This document shows, piece after piece, positions 1 to 9,927 of a DNA stretch of 64,000 nucleotides. Every line of letters starts with the position of its first letter. Within the stretch, counting starts at the first letter, position 1. Under the pieces are notes generated by a model. It searched no databases, had not been told where the DNA came from, and saw only the letters and a program-made list of their open reading frames with translations. Where the stretch lies: NCBI GenBank assembly GCA_946902985.2, contig OX336389.2, positions 125,151,572 to 125,215,571 of the forward strand, written 5' to 3'. The DNA is from Meconema thalassinum (lineage: Eukaryota > Arthropoda > Insecta > Orthoptera > Tettigoniidae). The position numbers and the translations under genes were made by a program.

Positions 1-303
1 CGAGACCGACACCAATAGGGAGGAGGTGGTGCAATGTTTTGGGGTGGCATCATGCCCCTCTTGTGTACATCCCGGAGCGTATGACAGGCATACATTACAG
101 GGATAATGTCCTAGCACCTGTAGTGAAAGGCAATGCTGACATTTTCGGCCCAAATTTCACTTTCGTGGACCATAACGCTCGTCCGCACAGAGCTGGCATT
201 GTCAATGCCTTTCTTCAGGAGAATGGTATTCACAGAATGGAATGGCCTGTCTATGTCCGTCCTCACTTTCATCCCCACTGTGCTCCATGGCAATATGCAA
301 AAC
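1..303 (+). mobile_element. Tc1/mariner transposase remnant (start cut)
   Basis: The plus-strand frames read GWHHAPLVYIPERMTGIHYR, then FTFVDHNARPHRAGIVNAFL and IHRMEWP. This matches the region around the second catalytic aspartate (VDHNARPH) of Tc1-like transposases. The following SPDLNPIEH-type block with the catalytic Glu is replaced by unrelated residues, and the upstream part is in another frame, so the copy is dead. The 5' part lies outside the window. Confidence 0.75.
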
Positions 304-568
304 TATTTTTGATATTTGTATTGGAACAGTCGAAATACTCAACACCTATTTTCGTTAAGAAAAAATACACTGTCATTCTTGTTTTTGATTCATTTAGGTG
401 CTTGGACATCGTGGCCATCAGCTCCGTGTACTTGCAGTACGTGAAGAATTGCCAGATAGCCTATGTTATTGTGATGTCTAAATTAGTATGATTATTTGTG
501 CTTGATAGGAATGGAAAGGATGAAGTCATGGGCTCAAGTTAGGAACCATTGCAGTATTTGCCTCGAGT

Positions 569-3500
569 CATCATCATCATCTTGAGCAGTTTCCAACCGC
601 TGGTCGGGTCTGCTTGGAACATAAGCCTCTCCATCGTTTCCTGTCCATCCACCATCTCTCGTCATTTACTGTGTCCCAGCACACTCCTCTTTCCTCCACA
701 CTCTTCTTAACTCCTTTTGTCCATCTGTCCCTTGGTCTTCCCCTTGGCCTCCTTCCCGTCATTTCCATTCCAAACAACTTCTTCGGTATCCTCTCCTCTT
801 GCATCCTCCTCACATGTCCATACCATTGTAGCCTAGATCGCTCTATTCTATTTTGCAATGGTTCCTCTCTTACCATCTCCCTGACTCTCTCATTCCTTAC
901 TCTGTCCATTCTTGTCACTCCTACCCTACTCCTCTGGAACTTCATCTCCGCTGCTCGTATTTTATTCTTGTCCCTTTCCTTCATCACCCATGTTTCTGAA
1001 CCATATGTCAAAATTGGCACAAAGTAGGTCTTGTAGATGATTCCTTTACATTTTTGTGGTACATCTTTATTCCATATCATCCCCCTAACACTCTTGAAAA
1101 ATCCATCTGCGCACCTTTCCCTCTCATTTATTTCCATCCTATTGCCTCCCTTTTCTTCAATTATGCTTCCCAAGTACTTGAAGCATTCTACTTTCTGCAA
1201 CTGCTGTCCTCCAAGTGTTATGCCCATATCCAGTCTGTTCTTCTTCCTCGTTGTGATGACCACTTCACTCTTTTGTGCTGAGAACTTCATCCCATATGAT
1301 AACACTACCTTCTCCCACTCATCTAATTGCTCTTGTACTTCTTCCTCATCCTCTCCCCATACCAGAAGGTCATCAGCAAACAACATTGCCTTCATTTTCC
1401 TTTCCCCAATGCTATTTACCACTTTTCGTATGATTTCATCCATCACCACTATAAATAACAGGGGTGAGAGGGCACTTTCCTGTTTCAGACCACTCTCCAG
1501 TTGAAACCATCCCGTTCTCTCTCTTCCCACCTTTACACAGCTTTTGCTTCCCTCGTACATTGCTTTCACTCTTGCCACTGTCTCCTTGTTCACTGCTTTT
1601 GCTCTCATTGCTTCCCATACCTTGTTTCTATCAATACTATCATATGCTTTCTCGATATCCAAGAAGGTCATCACCAGATCTTTCCCATATTCATAATGGT
1701 GTTCTTGTAGCTGTCTTACTGCAAAGATGAGGTCAACTGTTGACCTTCCTGGCCTGAATCCATACTGTTCTTCCCTCAGCCCATCTTCAACTTCTGTCCG
1801 AATTCTTCTCTCCAGTACCTTCTCAAATATTTTGGCGCAGTGGCACATGAGTGTAATTCCCCTGTAGTTCTTGCATTCCTTCCTACTTCCCTTTTTAAAT
1901 ATGGGTATTATTATCCCTCTTTTCCAGTCCTCTGGTATTTTCTTCTCCCTTCATATCACTTTCATTACTCGAAAGAGCCACTGTGTTCCTATCACCCCTG
2001 CTGCTCTCACCATCTCCACACTCACTTCGTCTATTCCCGGTGCCTTTCCCCCTTTCATCTTCTTTAATGCTTCCTCCACTTCTTTCCATGTCAATTCCTT
2101 CTCTGAAATGTCTTGGTCACTGTCTGTTTCTTCCTCCACAATGTCCACTACGCTGGTTTTAGTTGGATTTAGGAGTTCCTTGAAGTATTCTCTCCAGATA
2201 ACCTTTACTTCTTCCATATTTTCGACCTCCTTTCCATTCCTGTCCACCATTCTGACATTGTCCCCTGTATCTCTTCTCTTTGCCTTTATCATTCCATACA
2301 ACACTTTCTTACTGCCATCACAGTCCTCCTCCATCATTTCTGTCCATTTCTCCAGCCATTTCTTTTTCTCTTCCTTCACTACTTCTCCTGCTTCTTTCTT
2401 CTGCTCTTGGTATTCTTCTCTTGTTCTGTCTGTCCTCTGTTGGAACCATTTCCTGAATGCTTCATTTTTCTTTTTCACTGCTTCCTTAGTTCTGGGGTTC
2501 CACCATGGTGTTTCCTTCCACCTTTTCTTTCCACTAGTTCTGCCACACACGACTTCCGCTGCTTCTACCAACACGTCCTTGAACCTATTCCATTCTTCTT
2601 CACCTGTTTTCGGATCATCCTTCGGTAATTTGTTCCTCACTAATATCTGGAACTTCTCCTTATTTCCATCCTCCTTCAGCTTCCATGTCCTTATTCTTCT
2701 TTCTTGGTTCTCAGTTCTCCTCTTTTCCTTCAGTCCTCTCACCTTGGCGACCAGCAGACGGTGGTCACTGTCCAGGGCTTCTGAAGTTATTACCCTTATA
2801 TCCGTGATACTCTTCTCTGTCTCCTTCCCGCATAGAATATAGTCCACCACTGATTTCCTTGTCAAATCCCTGCTGTACCAAGTAATTTTATGGCTCTCTC
2901 TCTTCTTGTACCATGTGTTTCCTACCATTAGCCCATTTATCTTGCAAAGTTCCAACAATCTCTCTCCTTCCTTATTCCTGTTTCCCCATCCTTCACCACC
3001 AATCACTTCCTCAAAACCTCTTCTATCAGTTCCGACATGGGCATTTAGGTCTCCCATGACTATCAGGTCTCTCCCCACTAACTGCTTCTGCAACTCCTCT
3101 TCAAACTCGTCCTTCTCGCCTTCTGTGCGTCCCACATGTGGTGCATAGACTTGCAGAATGTCCAGCTTTCTACCTTTCACAGTGATTCTGGCTCTAATTA
3201 TTCTATAACTTACCCTCTTTACTTCCTCCCTCAGCCCTTCTCACACCACCATTCCCACTCCATTTCTCTTCCCCTCCTCATTTCCTATCCAGTATAGCTG
3301 CAAGCCATTTCTCAGTTCTTTTCTTCCTTCCCCTCTCCATCTGGTCTCTGCCAGTCCGAGTACATCCAGTTTTCTCCTCTCCATCATATCCACAACCTCC
3401 TCCACTCTTCCCGTCAATGTAGTTACATTCAAAGTTCCGATTCGTAGTCCATTTCCATAGCCAGGTCTGCTTCCTTTAGATCTGTCCTTTCCGAGGCCCG

Positions 3501-3698
3501 TTCCCGTTTTAAAAGCAGTTTCATATCCACTACTGGCTTGCTAGGCCTAACGTAGCTTCACCATAACCCTGGCAAGGGGCCTGTTTTTGGTCCGCGAGAG
3601 GTATTTTATTTCCCTCAAACCCTCCGGACAAGTCCGGCGAGCCCCCCTATCCGCCACCTGGGACGCGCCCGATAGAGGAACAGGCAAACCCCCACGGG
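569..3698 (-). mobile_element. RTE-clade LINE 1, near full length (copy A)
   Basis: A ~3.13-kb retrotransposon. The empty site in copy B (19612-19630) shows its borders exactly. Read on the minus strand it has a ~270-nt GC-rich 5' leader, an endonuclease domain, a reverse transcriptase and a 3' end made of GAT repeats instead of poly-A. This size and tail suit the RTE clade. No clear target-site duplication is visible. Confidence 0.85.
577..3432 (-). pseudogene. RTE endonuclease/reverse transcriptase ORF with two stops (copy A)
   Basis: One frame runs through the whole element. The endonuclease shows LNVTTLTGR, GLAETRWRG, VYAPHVG, GDLNAHVG and SDHRLL, the expected APE-type catalytic motifs. 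The reverse transcriptase shows GGKAPGIDEVS, FLDIEKAYDSI and MLFADDLLVW (the two catalytic Asp). The C-terminus has RPRGRPRDRW and GLCSKQTRP. It is interrupted by TGA at 3241-3243 (homologous to an Arg codon in LINE2, a CGA-to-TGA type change) and TGA at 1951-1953 (homologous to Trp). The usually conserved Gly of the QG-SP motif is Glu (GLKQESALSP). The copy is inactive. Confidence 0.85.
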
Positions 3699-4056
3699 TA
3701 AAAGTGGAAAACAATGGGTGGGGATCGAACCTCTTCTCAGTCAACGAGTCTCCAGTCTTTATTAAGGCCATGTGTGATAAATGCATTTCTGCTACGTCGA
3801 TTACGGTATAGTGGTTTTGTAGTAGCGAACACTATTCCAGTCACCTCAGAAACACAGGCAATCATATAAATGCATCACACATTCAAGTACAATGAGCTGC
3901 TGGCCAAAATATGTCCCAATACCCTAATTAAAGCAAAAACAACGTGTTGAAGTCTGTCTTCGAACACTTCCAGCATCTGTTATGAATAGCTGTGGCGATT
4001 ACAACGTTTACTGTTTGTTTGCTTTGATACAAGCTGCAGCCATGCTGCCAACGTAA

Positions 4057-4269
4057 CTGCAGCAGCAAGTAATCACTGCGGAGAACATTCCTTGGCGCCC
4101 TGTAGAAGAATTTGATGATGATGATGAAACCAAACATTTGGCTTTCACAGTAAGCAAGGTGAAACGAAGAGACATGGTACTGCGTAGTATAGTAAAATCG
4201 CACATATTCGCCAACTTATTTACGCCGTTCATTCCTACTACGTCTTCAGAGCTGGTGCTCAGACAGTAG
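4057..4269 (+). other. Small plus-strand open stretch, unrecognised (copy A)
   Basis: About 70 codons are open, including RPVEEFDDDDETKHLAF and KRRDMVLRSIVKSHIFANLF. Copies C (28037-28249) and D (47748-47960) are also open. B and E have a 14-nt deletion in the middle that shifts the frame. It looks protein-like but matches no family I recognise. It may be a fragment of a retroposed mRNA or an untracked repeat. No start or splice context is convincing. Confidence 0.25.
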
Positions 4270-4311
4270 TAGTAGTAGTACTAGTAGATCATTGAGAAGA
4301 ATTAAACTTAC

Positions 4312-4525
4312 CCATCAAAGGCTAGAACCTCAGTACCTATGAAGGCTGGTCTCAGGTCACTACGACGGAATATAAGGTTGATCCTCTCCCGGTAGTCTCG
4401 TGCTCTGTGTTGAAACTGTACTGTTGCTGGATCTGCCAGCTCTGGGGAGAAGGAATCGCCCTTCATCACACGGAACATTGACCGGAACACTTGCTCTCCT
4501 GGTGGGTCTGATATGAGGAATGTAT
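4312..4525 (-). CDS. SEA-domain exon, N-terminal half (copy A)
   Basis: This is an internal exon read on the minus strand. The acceptor is a pyrimidine-rich TTTGCAG ending at 4526 and the donor is G|GTAAGT at 4311. The 214-nt exon enters in phase 1 and leaves in phase 2. Its ~71 residues begin around TFLISDPPG, run through FRSMFRVMKGDSFSPELADP and RERINLIF, and end with GTEVLAFDG. This is the pattern of the first half of a SEA domain, an extracellular fold common in membrane mucins, proteoglycans and transmembrane proteases. The second half (SEA-C) lies in the next copy downstream in transcription order, beyond the window for this copy. Codon integrity is preserved. The domain call is by pattern recognition. 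Whether this copy is spliced into an mRNA is unknown. Confidence 0.72.
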
Positions 4526-5967
4526 CTGCAAATACATATATAAAACACGAATTTCAATATTGTGTTCATTGCCAAACTATTAGCCTTTCATTTACATGGA
4601 TTATTTCTATTTAATAACCCATCTTTAAGGTCAACAATTTGCAATGTCTTTGGTAAAATTAATTTAAGAACTCCTCCACTATGATAAGCATCTTATATAA
4701 GTCGAGAGACTCAAATGCAGTCCTTTAGGAAACCATGTGCAGATACAATAAATATTTTTTAAACTTCAACAATGGAATAATTTCTAGTAATATCTCAGAT
4801 TTTGTAAATCAGTGGAAGGTGAATAGAATTGAACAGGGGCATGATTAAGGGAGTAGAGGAAACGTAAAAAAAGCTACAGTGTCATAAAGTTACTTTGTCA
4901 GACTTTGCCCCAAAGGGAGGCTTTAACGTGCCAGTAAATCTCCTGACACGACTCCCTTGTCTTTGTGCACCCTCAAATGCCAACTGGTTGTGCCAGGATT
5001 CAATCCTGCGATCTTGGGACTGTAACATTATCAAGCTGAGAAGGAAAAGACATGATGGTAAGCAACTTACATGAACAAGTAGACAATAGGTACACAGTAG
5101 GACGAACACAAAATGTAACAAATATTTCAAGGTATGTCATTGTCAGCGATTCCATATACAGTAGTGTCCTCCTCCACTGTCCCCAAGGACCTTCTCTACA
5201 GCTGCTCCATTGTCATATACAGACATTCGCCCAACCTCGAGGACATCGTTGCATACTACCGACCAGCCAACATCTGTTCTAGAGTGGTTTGTTCCGGTGT
5301 GTAAGATTCATTCTTCTCTTAATCACTGAAGATGACTTTTGTCAAAATATTTGTTGGTTTTCTTTTTGTTCATCCTGCAGTACCGTGTGTGTACGGTATA
5401 TAATCTACTTACCCAGGTAAGTTGCACTTGCTTTCAATTTTGTATTTTCCTTTCTAGCTTTATAATGCTGCCAGTTTTCACATTTTTATTATAATTTTAT
5501 CTTGTAGTTATTTTATATTTTTTATTTTAACAACTGTTATTGAGAGCTGTTGTCACAAAGCTTTAAGTAGACTTCATACTTATAAACAAATCAACTATCA
5601 ATTGAAATTATGTCTTCAATCTTGATTCAATTCAATTACGTTATAAAATAGATGTAAATATGTACATGAACATTGCCTGTGCTGTTCTAACCAATGTGTA
5701 CCACTACAGTAACTGTTTCACGAAGTGCAATGCGTAATACCCACATGAAGGATTGTTCACGCGTATACAACCTCTAGCAATTGAACTTTGACATACCTGC
5801 ACCTGTGTAATATACAAGGAGGAGGAGGAGGAGTAAAGAAATACATGGGTTAGGTTAAGGCAAACACAAATTTACAGTTAAAATTCCTATATTTTGGCAC
5901 AGCATACAGAAAACTGTGTAAATTGCAAAGCAAACACAATTCCTAATTTACCAGTTCGGTAATATTA
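4526..5967. other. Intron-like stretch, no gene seen (copy A)
   Basis: AT-rich sequence with no convincing exon. Around 4890-5030 a minus-strand tRNA-like B-box (GGATTGAATCC) and conserved flanks suggest a decayed SINE. A short AGG repeat lies near 5817-5832. The equivalents are 20435-21876 (B), 28499-29940 (C) and 48217-49658 (D). Confidence 0.5.
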
Positions 5968-6079
5968 CAGAGGTGTGCAACTTATTAGAATCAAATAGAG
6001 AACTTATATCAGTCAGAATTTTTTTATTCAAAATCATTTTATTGAACAACGGCCGACATCATTTATCACACCACTAAGT

Positions 6080-6300
6080 GGCTTCGGTGGCGTAGTTGGT
6101 AGCACGCTGAACTCCCCTGCCCAAGATAGCTGGTTCAAACCAGACCGAAGTCGTCGGATTTTTTAAGAGCGTTAAAATCCTTCAGTATGCCTTCCTTTGG
6201 AGGGGAAGTAAAGCCGGCAGTCAAATGTCATAGATTTATGACATGCAAAAGATCCTTCAACAGACTAAACTTGTGTGAACCTAAATTTCTAGGTTAGATT
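6080..6300 (+). mobile_element. tRNA-derived SINE, family 1 (copy A, first)
   Basis: A 73-nt tRNA-like head (6080-6152) has an A-box-like TGGCGTAGTTGGTAGCACGC and B-box GGTTCAAACCAG. Its ends GGCTTCG and CGAAGTC can form a 7-bp acceptor-like stem. A ~150-nt body follows with CCTTCCTTTGGAGGGGAAG. The anticodon arm does not fold well, so it is a SINE and not a tRNA gene. Confidence 0.75.
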
Positions 6301-6876
6301 TCGTTGGAACGCTCTATCAATGTTCCAATGTTCACCACTAGGTATCATTGAAACCGGTTTGCGAAAGTTGGAACTACTTGAAATAGAACGGAACTTGTAG
6401 CTCACCCTATGGGTGTCCGCTAGAAGCAGCTACAGCCTCAGGGGAGCCGAACATATCCTCGGACACTCCCGGCACTAAAAGCCATACGATCAATAAATAA
6501 AACACTTTAGGTAGTAAAGTTTTCTCCCCTGTAGACTTATAACTTTTCCCATAAGGAATTGAAGACTACATATTTTTAGAATTGGGTATTCCGAGGGATA
6601 CCTGAGCTGGGTCTGGATTCTCTTGTTTCATTGACTTTGGAATGTGCCCTCTGAATCAGGTGATTTCAATCCATGGTCCTCGAAACTTTGTATAGTTCAA
6701 GAGACTTTGAATACCTTGGCTCTAAATTCATATGAAAAGTAGAATATTAGTAATCAAAACAAAACGTGTGGCATTTTGCATTTACGAGGCCCCTCTTTTA
6801 GTGGAAATTTTATAAAATCATTTTACTATAAAATTCGTAAAATAAAATGTCATTAAAGACTGATGGTTAAATATTT

Positions 6877-7161
6877 TCCATTCTTGAAAGCATTTGCTGG
6901 TATGGACATATAAAACGAATGGAGGAGAAGAGGATACCCAGGAGGATACACGAGACGAAGTGGAAAGGAAAGAGACCGGAGGAAGAACGAGAGACAGGTG
7001 GCTGAAGGGGGTAGAAAAAAGCGTGAAGAAGAGAGGAGAAGTCTGGACAAAGGTGGAGGCTGAGAGATGGTGGGAAGACAGAACACGTCGGAGAGGCTTG
7101 TGTTCCAAACAGACCCGGCCAGTGGCTGGAAACTGAGCAAGATGAAAATGATGATGATGAG
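6877..7161 (+). mobile_element. 5'-truncated RTE LINE fragment (copy A)
   Basis: The plus-strand frames give WYGHIKRMEEKR-like, ETGGRTRDRWLKGVEKSV and GLCSKQTRPVAGN, the extreme C-terminus of the same RTE family, followed by a GAT-type tail. It is flanked by 15-nt near-identical direct repeats (6862-6876 and 7162-7176, one mismatch), a target duplication. A paralogous empty site exists near 10258-10275. Confidence 0.8.
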
Positions 7162-7580
7162 GATGGTTAAAAATTTGAAATAACTTCAGCACCTTGTAAA
7201 TATATTTAGTGCATTAACATTTTGCACTCCTATGTCGAGTGGGGTTCGACATTAAAATATTTTACCTCCGCTCCGATGTAGAGTCCCAAACGACATGACG
7301 ATAGCTTGTACTTACAGCGCTCGTATGACTTCTGTGCTGTATTGCGGTATTGTGCAGCCTTCTAGTGGTCTCCGAGAGAACACCTTTTCCCTATTTAATA
7401 TAGTTTGCGGGAATTGTTATGAATTTTTAACCTTCGTTATTCTCAAATGTTTTTGACAGTTTTACTGATAATAAAGATTGAATGCAAACATGCCATCTGG
7501 TTCATCTTCGCTCATGGAACCGGATATTTTAGAACAGTTAGTGGACAGTAATAGTTACGATGATGAACAAACAACTGGGC

Positions 7581-7790
7581 GGCTTCGGTGGTGTAGTTGG
7601 TAGCATGCTGAGCTTCTATGCCCAAGATCGCGGGTTCAAACCCGGACGAAGTCGTCGGATTTTTAAGAACGTTAATAATCCCTCAGTATGCCTTCCTTTG
7701 GAGGGGAAGTAAAGCTGGCGGTCCCATGTCATGTTAAAGAACCTTCCACTACTTACACCTGTGTGAAGCTAAATAAATACAGGTTAAACA
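7581..7790 (+). mobile_element. tRNA-derived SINE, family 1 (copy A, second)
   Basis: A second member of the family at 6080, clearly similar through head and body. The tRNA-like head (7581-7653) has B-box GGTTCAAACCC and the same terminal GGCTTCG/CGAAGTC segments. It is oriented like the first. Confidence 0.75.
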
Positions 7791-8308
7791 TTTGACTAAC
7801 GTTCCTAGGTCCCTACGTTTGTCGTCATGAGCCGACTGCGGTGGCATCTGGTAACTAATTTCTGAACTAGTTGGTCGTTGATGGTGGCGTTTGGCGGCAA
7901 AAGTAGTACTTGAAAAAATTCAATGCCTGCAGTCCTTACTTGAATTAAAACAGATAACACACACTAATATAGTCATCACAATTAACACCGGTTATCAGAC
8001 AGATTCTACACACACCCAAAGTACACGGGGCTACATGACCGCGTTGTCGCAGCCCCTAAACTGAGGAACCCACCAAACAACTGACTTGGAAATATAACAT
8101 AACTATATTTTGTGTTAGATTGTTTTGCAGTGTTCACTTCCTACTACTGTTCACAGTGCAGAAATTAATTAGGCAGGAAGCACGCGCTAAAGGTAATGGA
8201 GTTCAAAAGGTCAAATCAGGAAAAGTTTAAATGATATTTTGGGAAACTGGTGTTGAGTCTAATAATTTGCACACTTCTGTGTGCTTTGAGCTTCAAATTT
8301 AAACTTAC
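7791..8308. other. Intron-like stretch with repeat fragment (copy A)
   Basis: No exon is seen. The part at about 7955-8085 is related to the arms of the nested insertion at 33051-33493 in copy C (shared GGTTATCAGACAGATTCTAC-like sequence), so it is a dispersed repeat. The part at 8222-8279 is similar to 10321-10380. Confidence 0.45.
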
Positions 8309-8360
8309 ATGGCCACGGTGGCAGGATGTACACACCCTTCGATATTCCTTTGGCAGTGAA
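8309..8360 (-). CDS. Small exon after Frizzled CRD, possible LDLa start (copy A)
   Basis: A 71-nt intron after Fz-C ends in TGTATTTTAG, and a 52-nt exon follows, closed by GCCAT|GTAAGT. Its phase-1 entry fits the Fz-C donor and it leaves in phase 2. In frame it reads VHCQRNIEGCVHPATVA. With the preceding CNSKP this gives a C-x6-C-x6-C spacing reminiscent of the beginning of an LDL-receptor class A repeat, which in corin-type proteins follows the Frizzled domain. The exon is short and no continuation exon was found, so this is an inference from splice signals, phase and spacing. Confidence 0.45.
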
Positions 8361-8432
8361 CTAAAATACATTTGTGTTTGCGTTAACCCATGTGCAAATG
8401 AAAATACTTGCTAAGCCCACATGTGTGCTAAC

Positions 8433-8674
8433 CTGGTTTGGAATTGCATGAGCCAGGTCCATGGTATTCAGGAAAATGTCCACAATCAAGAATGGATTTG
8501 AATCTTGGAGGTAACCTGCTCCCACAACCTCCTTGGAACTCGCGGCAGAAATCACGACACGGCAATACTATTTTATCCTCTTCCTCGCCAGGACTTCGAG
8601 GTAAACAGGTAGGTTGTAGCAACTGACACACAAACTCGTATGCCAGCCGGTAGCATTCTGCATCCACCAGTTCC
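8433..8674 (-). CDS. Frizzled CRD exon, cysteines 3-10 (copy A)
   Basis: This exon has acceptor TTGTTGCAG|GGAACTGG and donor CCAG|GTTAGC and is 242 nt, phase 2 in and phase 1 out. Its ~80 residues carry eight cysteines in the Frizzled order: AEC, FVC, PTC, LPC, DFC, GGC, LDC and GSC. With the two in Fz-N this completes the ten-cysteine CRD. The stretch PTCLPRSPGEEEDKIVLPCR has a small insert before LPC. Frizzled CRDs bind Wnt/lipid ligands in receptors, but the domain also occurs in the corin protease stem and other proteins. SEA plus Frizzled and a possible LDLa favours a corin-like protein over a Frizzled receptor. The exon is open, but its obligatory partner Fz-N is broken in this copy. 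Confidence 0.82.
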
Positions 8675-8840
8675 CTGCAACAAGAAGTTAACAGATACAA
8701 ACAAGCAGTGGTGTCGCTAGAGGAGAAGAACTATCATAACCTATCTTCAAAATTGTCCCGTCAGTTAAATAAAATCTCCATATCAGCTTTTCATATACCA
8801 TATATTGAGCAACTATTTCAAACTCAAACTTGTAGTAATG

Positions 8841-9265
8841 ACCACCTCGTAGTGGAGCAGCTATCATTCTTGGCTGTTACCGCAGAGGCCCTGGTTCGAT
8901 TCCCGGCTCTGCCAAGAAATTTCAATTCTGGTGCAAGGCTGGAACCGGGTACACTCAGCCTCGTGAGGCAAAACTGAGAAGAAGAGAGTTCAATTCCCAC
9001 CTCGACCATCCAGGAAGTGGTTTTCCGTGGTTCCATCAACTCCAGGCAAATGCTAGAATAGCTCCTAAAACCATGGGAAAACCATGGGAAAGGATGGCAG
9101 AGGTGGGAATGGAACTCATCTCTCCTCAGTTTTGCCCCACGGGGCTGTGTGTACCCTATTCCAGCCCTCAAACCAGAACTTAATTTCTTGGCAGAGCCAA
9201 GATTCAAACCCAGACCTAAGGGGTGACAGCCAAGCATGCTAGCCACCACACTACAAGATGCTCCC
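8841..9265. repeat. Inverted pair of tRNA-related SINEs, family 2 (copy A)
   Basis: The left arm (plus strand, B-box GGTTCGATTCC at ~8894) and the right arm (minus strand, B-box-like GGTTTGAATCTTGG) are the same family facing each other, both with CTCTGCCAAGAAATT in the body. A transcript across them could fold into a long imperfect hairpin. They lie in the intron between Fz-N and Fz-C. Confidence 0.7.
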
Positions 9266-9373
9266 ATCTTTAACCAAAGTTTTCATCAGCACTCCTCCAG
9301 CACCATAAAATAATCAGGCAGAAAATATGAGTTTAACATGTATTTAATTACAGTATTAGCACAGATTATACTG

Positions 9374-9425
9374 ACAGCCGTGGCTATGGCCTGCACTCGG
9401 CCTCTCAGGGGGGCCACACGACAAA
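9374..9425. mobile_element. Internally deleted SINE, family 3 (copy A)
   Basis: Only the two ends remain (CAGCCGTGGCTA joined to TGGCCTGCACTCGGCCTCTC). B and C show the ~300-bp intact form, so the middle ~250 bp were lost in the A/D lineage. Confidence 0.65.
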
Positions 9426-9460
9426 AAAAAGCACAAATTATATTAACATATAGAATTTTT

Positions 9461-9712
9461 TCAAGTGAATCTCATATTGGGCATAAATTTGTGTTGACCG
9501 ACTGAGAGATATCGATCAGCTGTTGTTAATATAAAGGCAACACTGGAAAATGGCTTCAAAGCCTCTCTTAAAGACCACCCACCAAAATAACCAACTTTTG
9601 CAGGAACCAACATTGGAACCCATAACATCAATGCAATTTGTACCTCTTGCCGACCACCAACTAGCTTTTTGGCGACCAAAGTTTTAAAGACTGTACTTAT
9701 GCAGTAGTGCAT
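9461..9712 (-). other. Open frame of 83 codons, unrecognised (copy A)
   Basis: Open and nearly unchanged in A, C (34153-34404), D (53152-53403) and, with one codon lost, B (25625-25873). It reads KTLVAKKLVGGRQEVQIALM, then GGWSLREALKPFSS and similar. No family is recognised, and no typical exon borders flank it. It may be a fragment of an old mobile element. Openness in all copies may only reflect their young age. Confidence 0.2.
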
Positions 9713-9927
9713 TGCGGATTGTCAAGGTAGCGAGTGAATTCAGGCAATGGGTTAATCTTCCTGGCTTATATCAGATGAAGGTGAAGTGACACGATCTCAC
9801 TTTCGCGCTTAATGCTTAGCATTATAAAGAGTTGCACTAGGCAACTTGAGGAGTGAGATACTTTGTCATTGCTTCCTGCACTGAGTTAGTACAGTAGTTC
9901 CAACCCTGTGAGTAGAATGTTCCATAA

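Noticed and set aside
577..3180. Long plus-strand frames opposite the LINE ORFs (for example 1871-2842), rich in Ser, Phe and Leu.
   Set aside because: They are antisense shadows of the reverse-transcriptase frame. The composition is explained by its Lys/Glu-rich codons, and no domains are visible.
6080..7653. tRNA genes at the two family-1 SINE heads.
   Set aside because: The anticodon arm does not fold and the heads are followed by a conserved SINE body, so they are not free tRNA genes.
4312..8674. Annotation as a Frizzled receptor gene.
   Set aside because: There is no seven-transmembrane region, and SEA and a possible LDLa accompany the CRD, so a corin-like or other stem protein fits better. 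No gene symbol is assigned because the catalytic part is not in the window.
8824..9267. A 147-codon minus-strand protein across the inverted SINE pair.
   Set aside because: The frame is made of SINE sequence in both orientations, and its residues around B-boxes (NRTRASA-like) are typical of translated SINEs.
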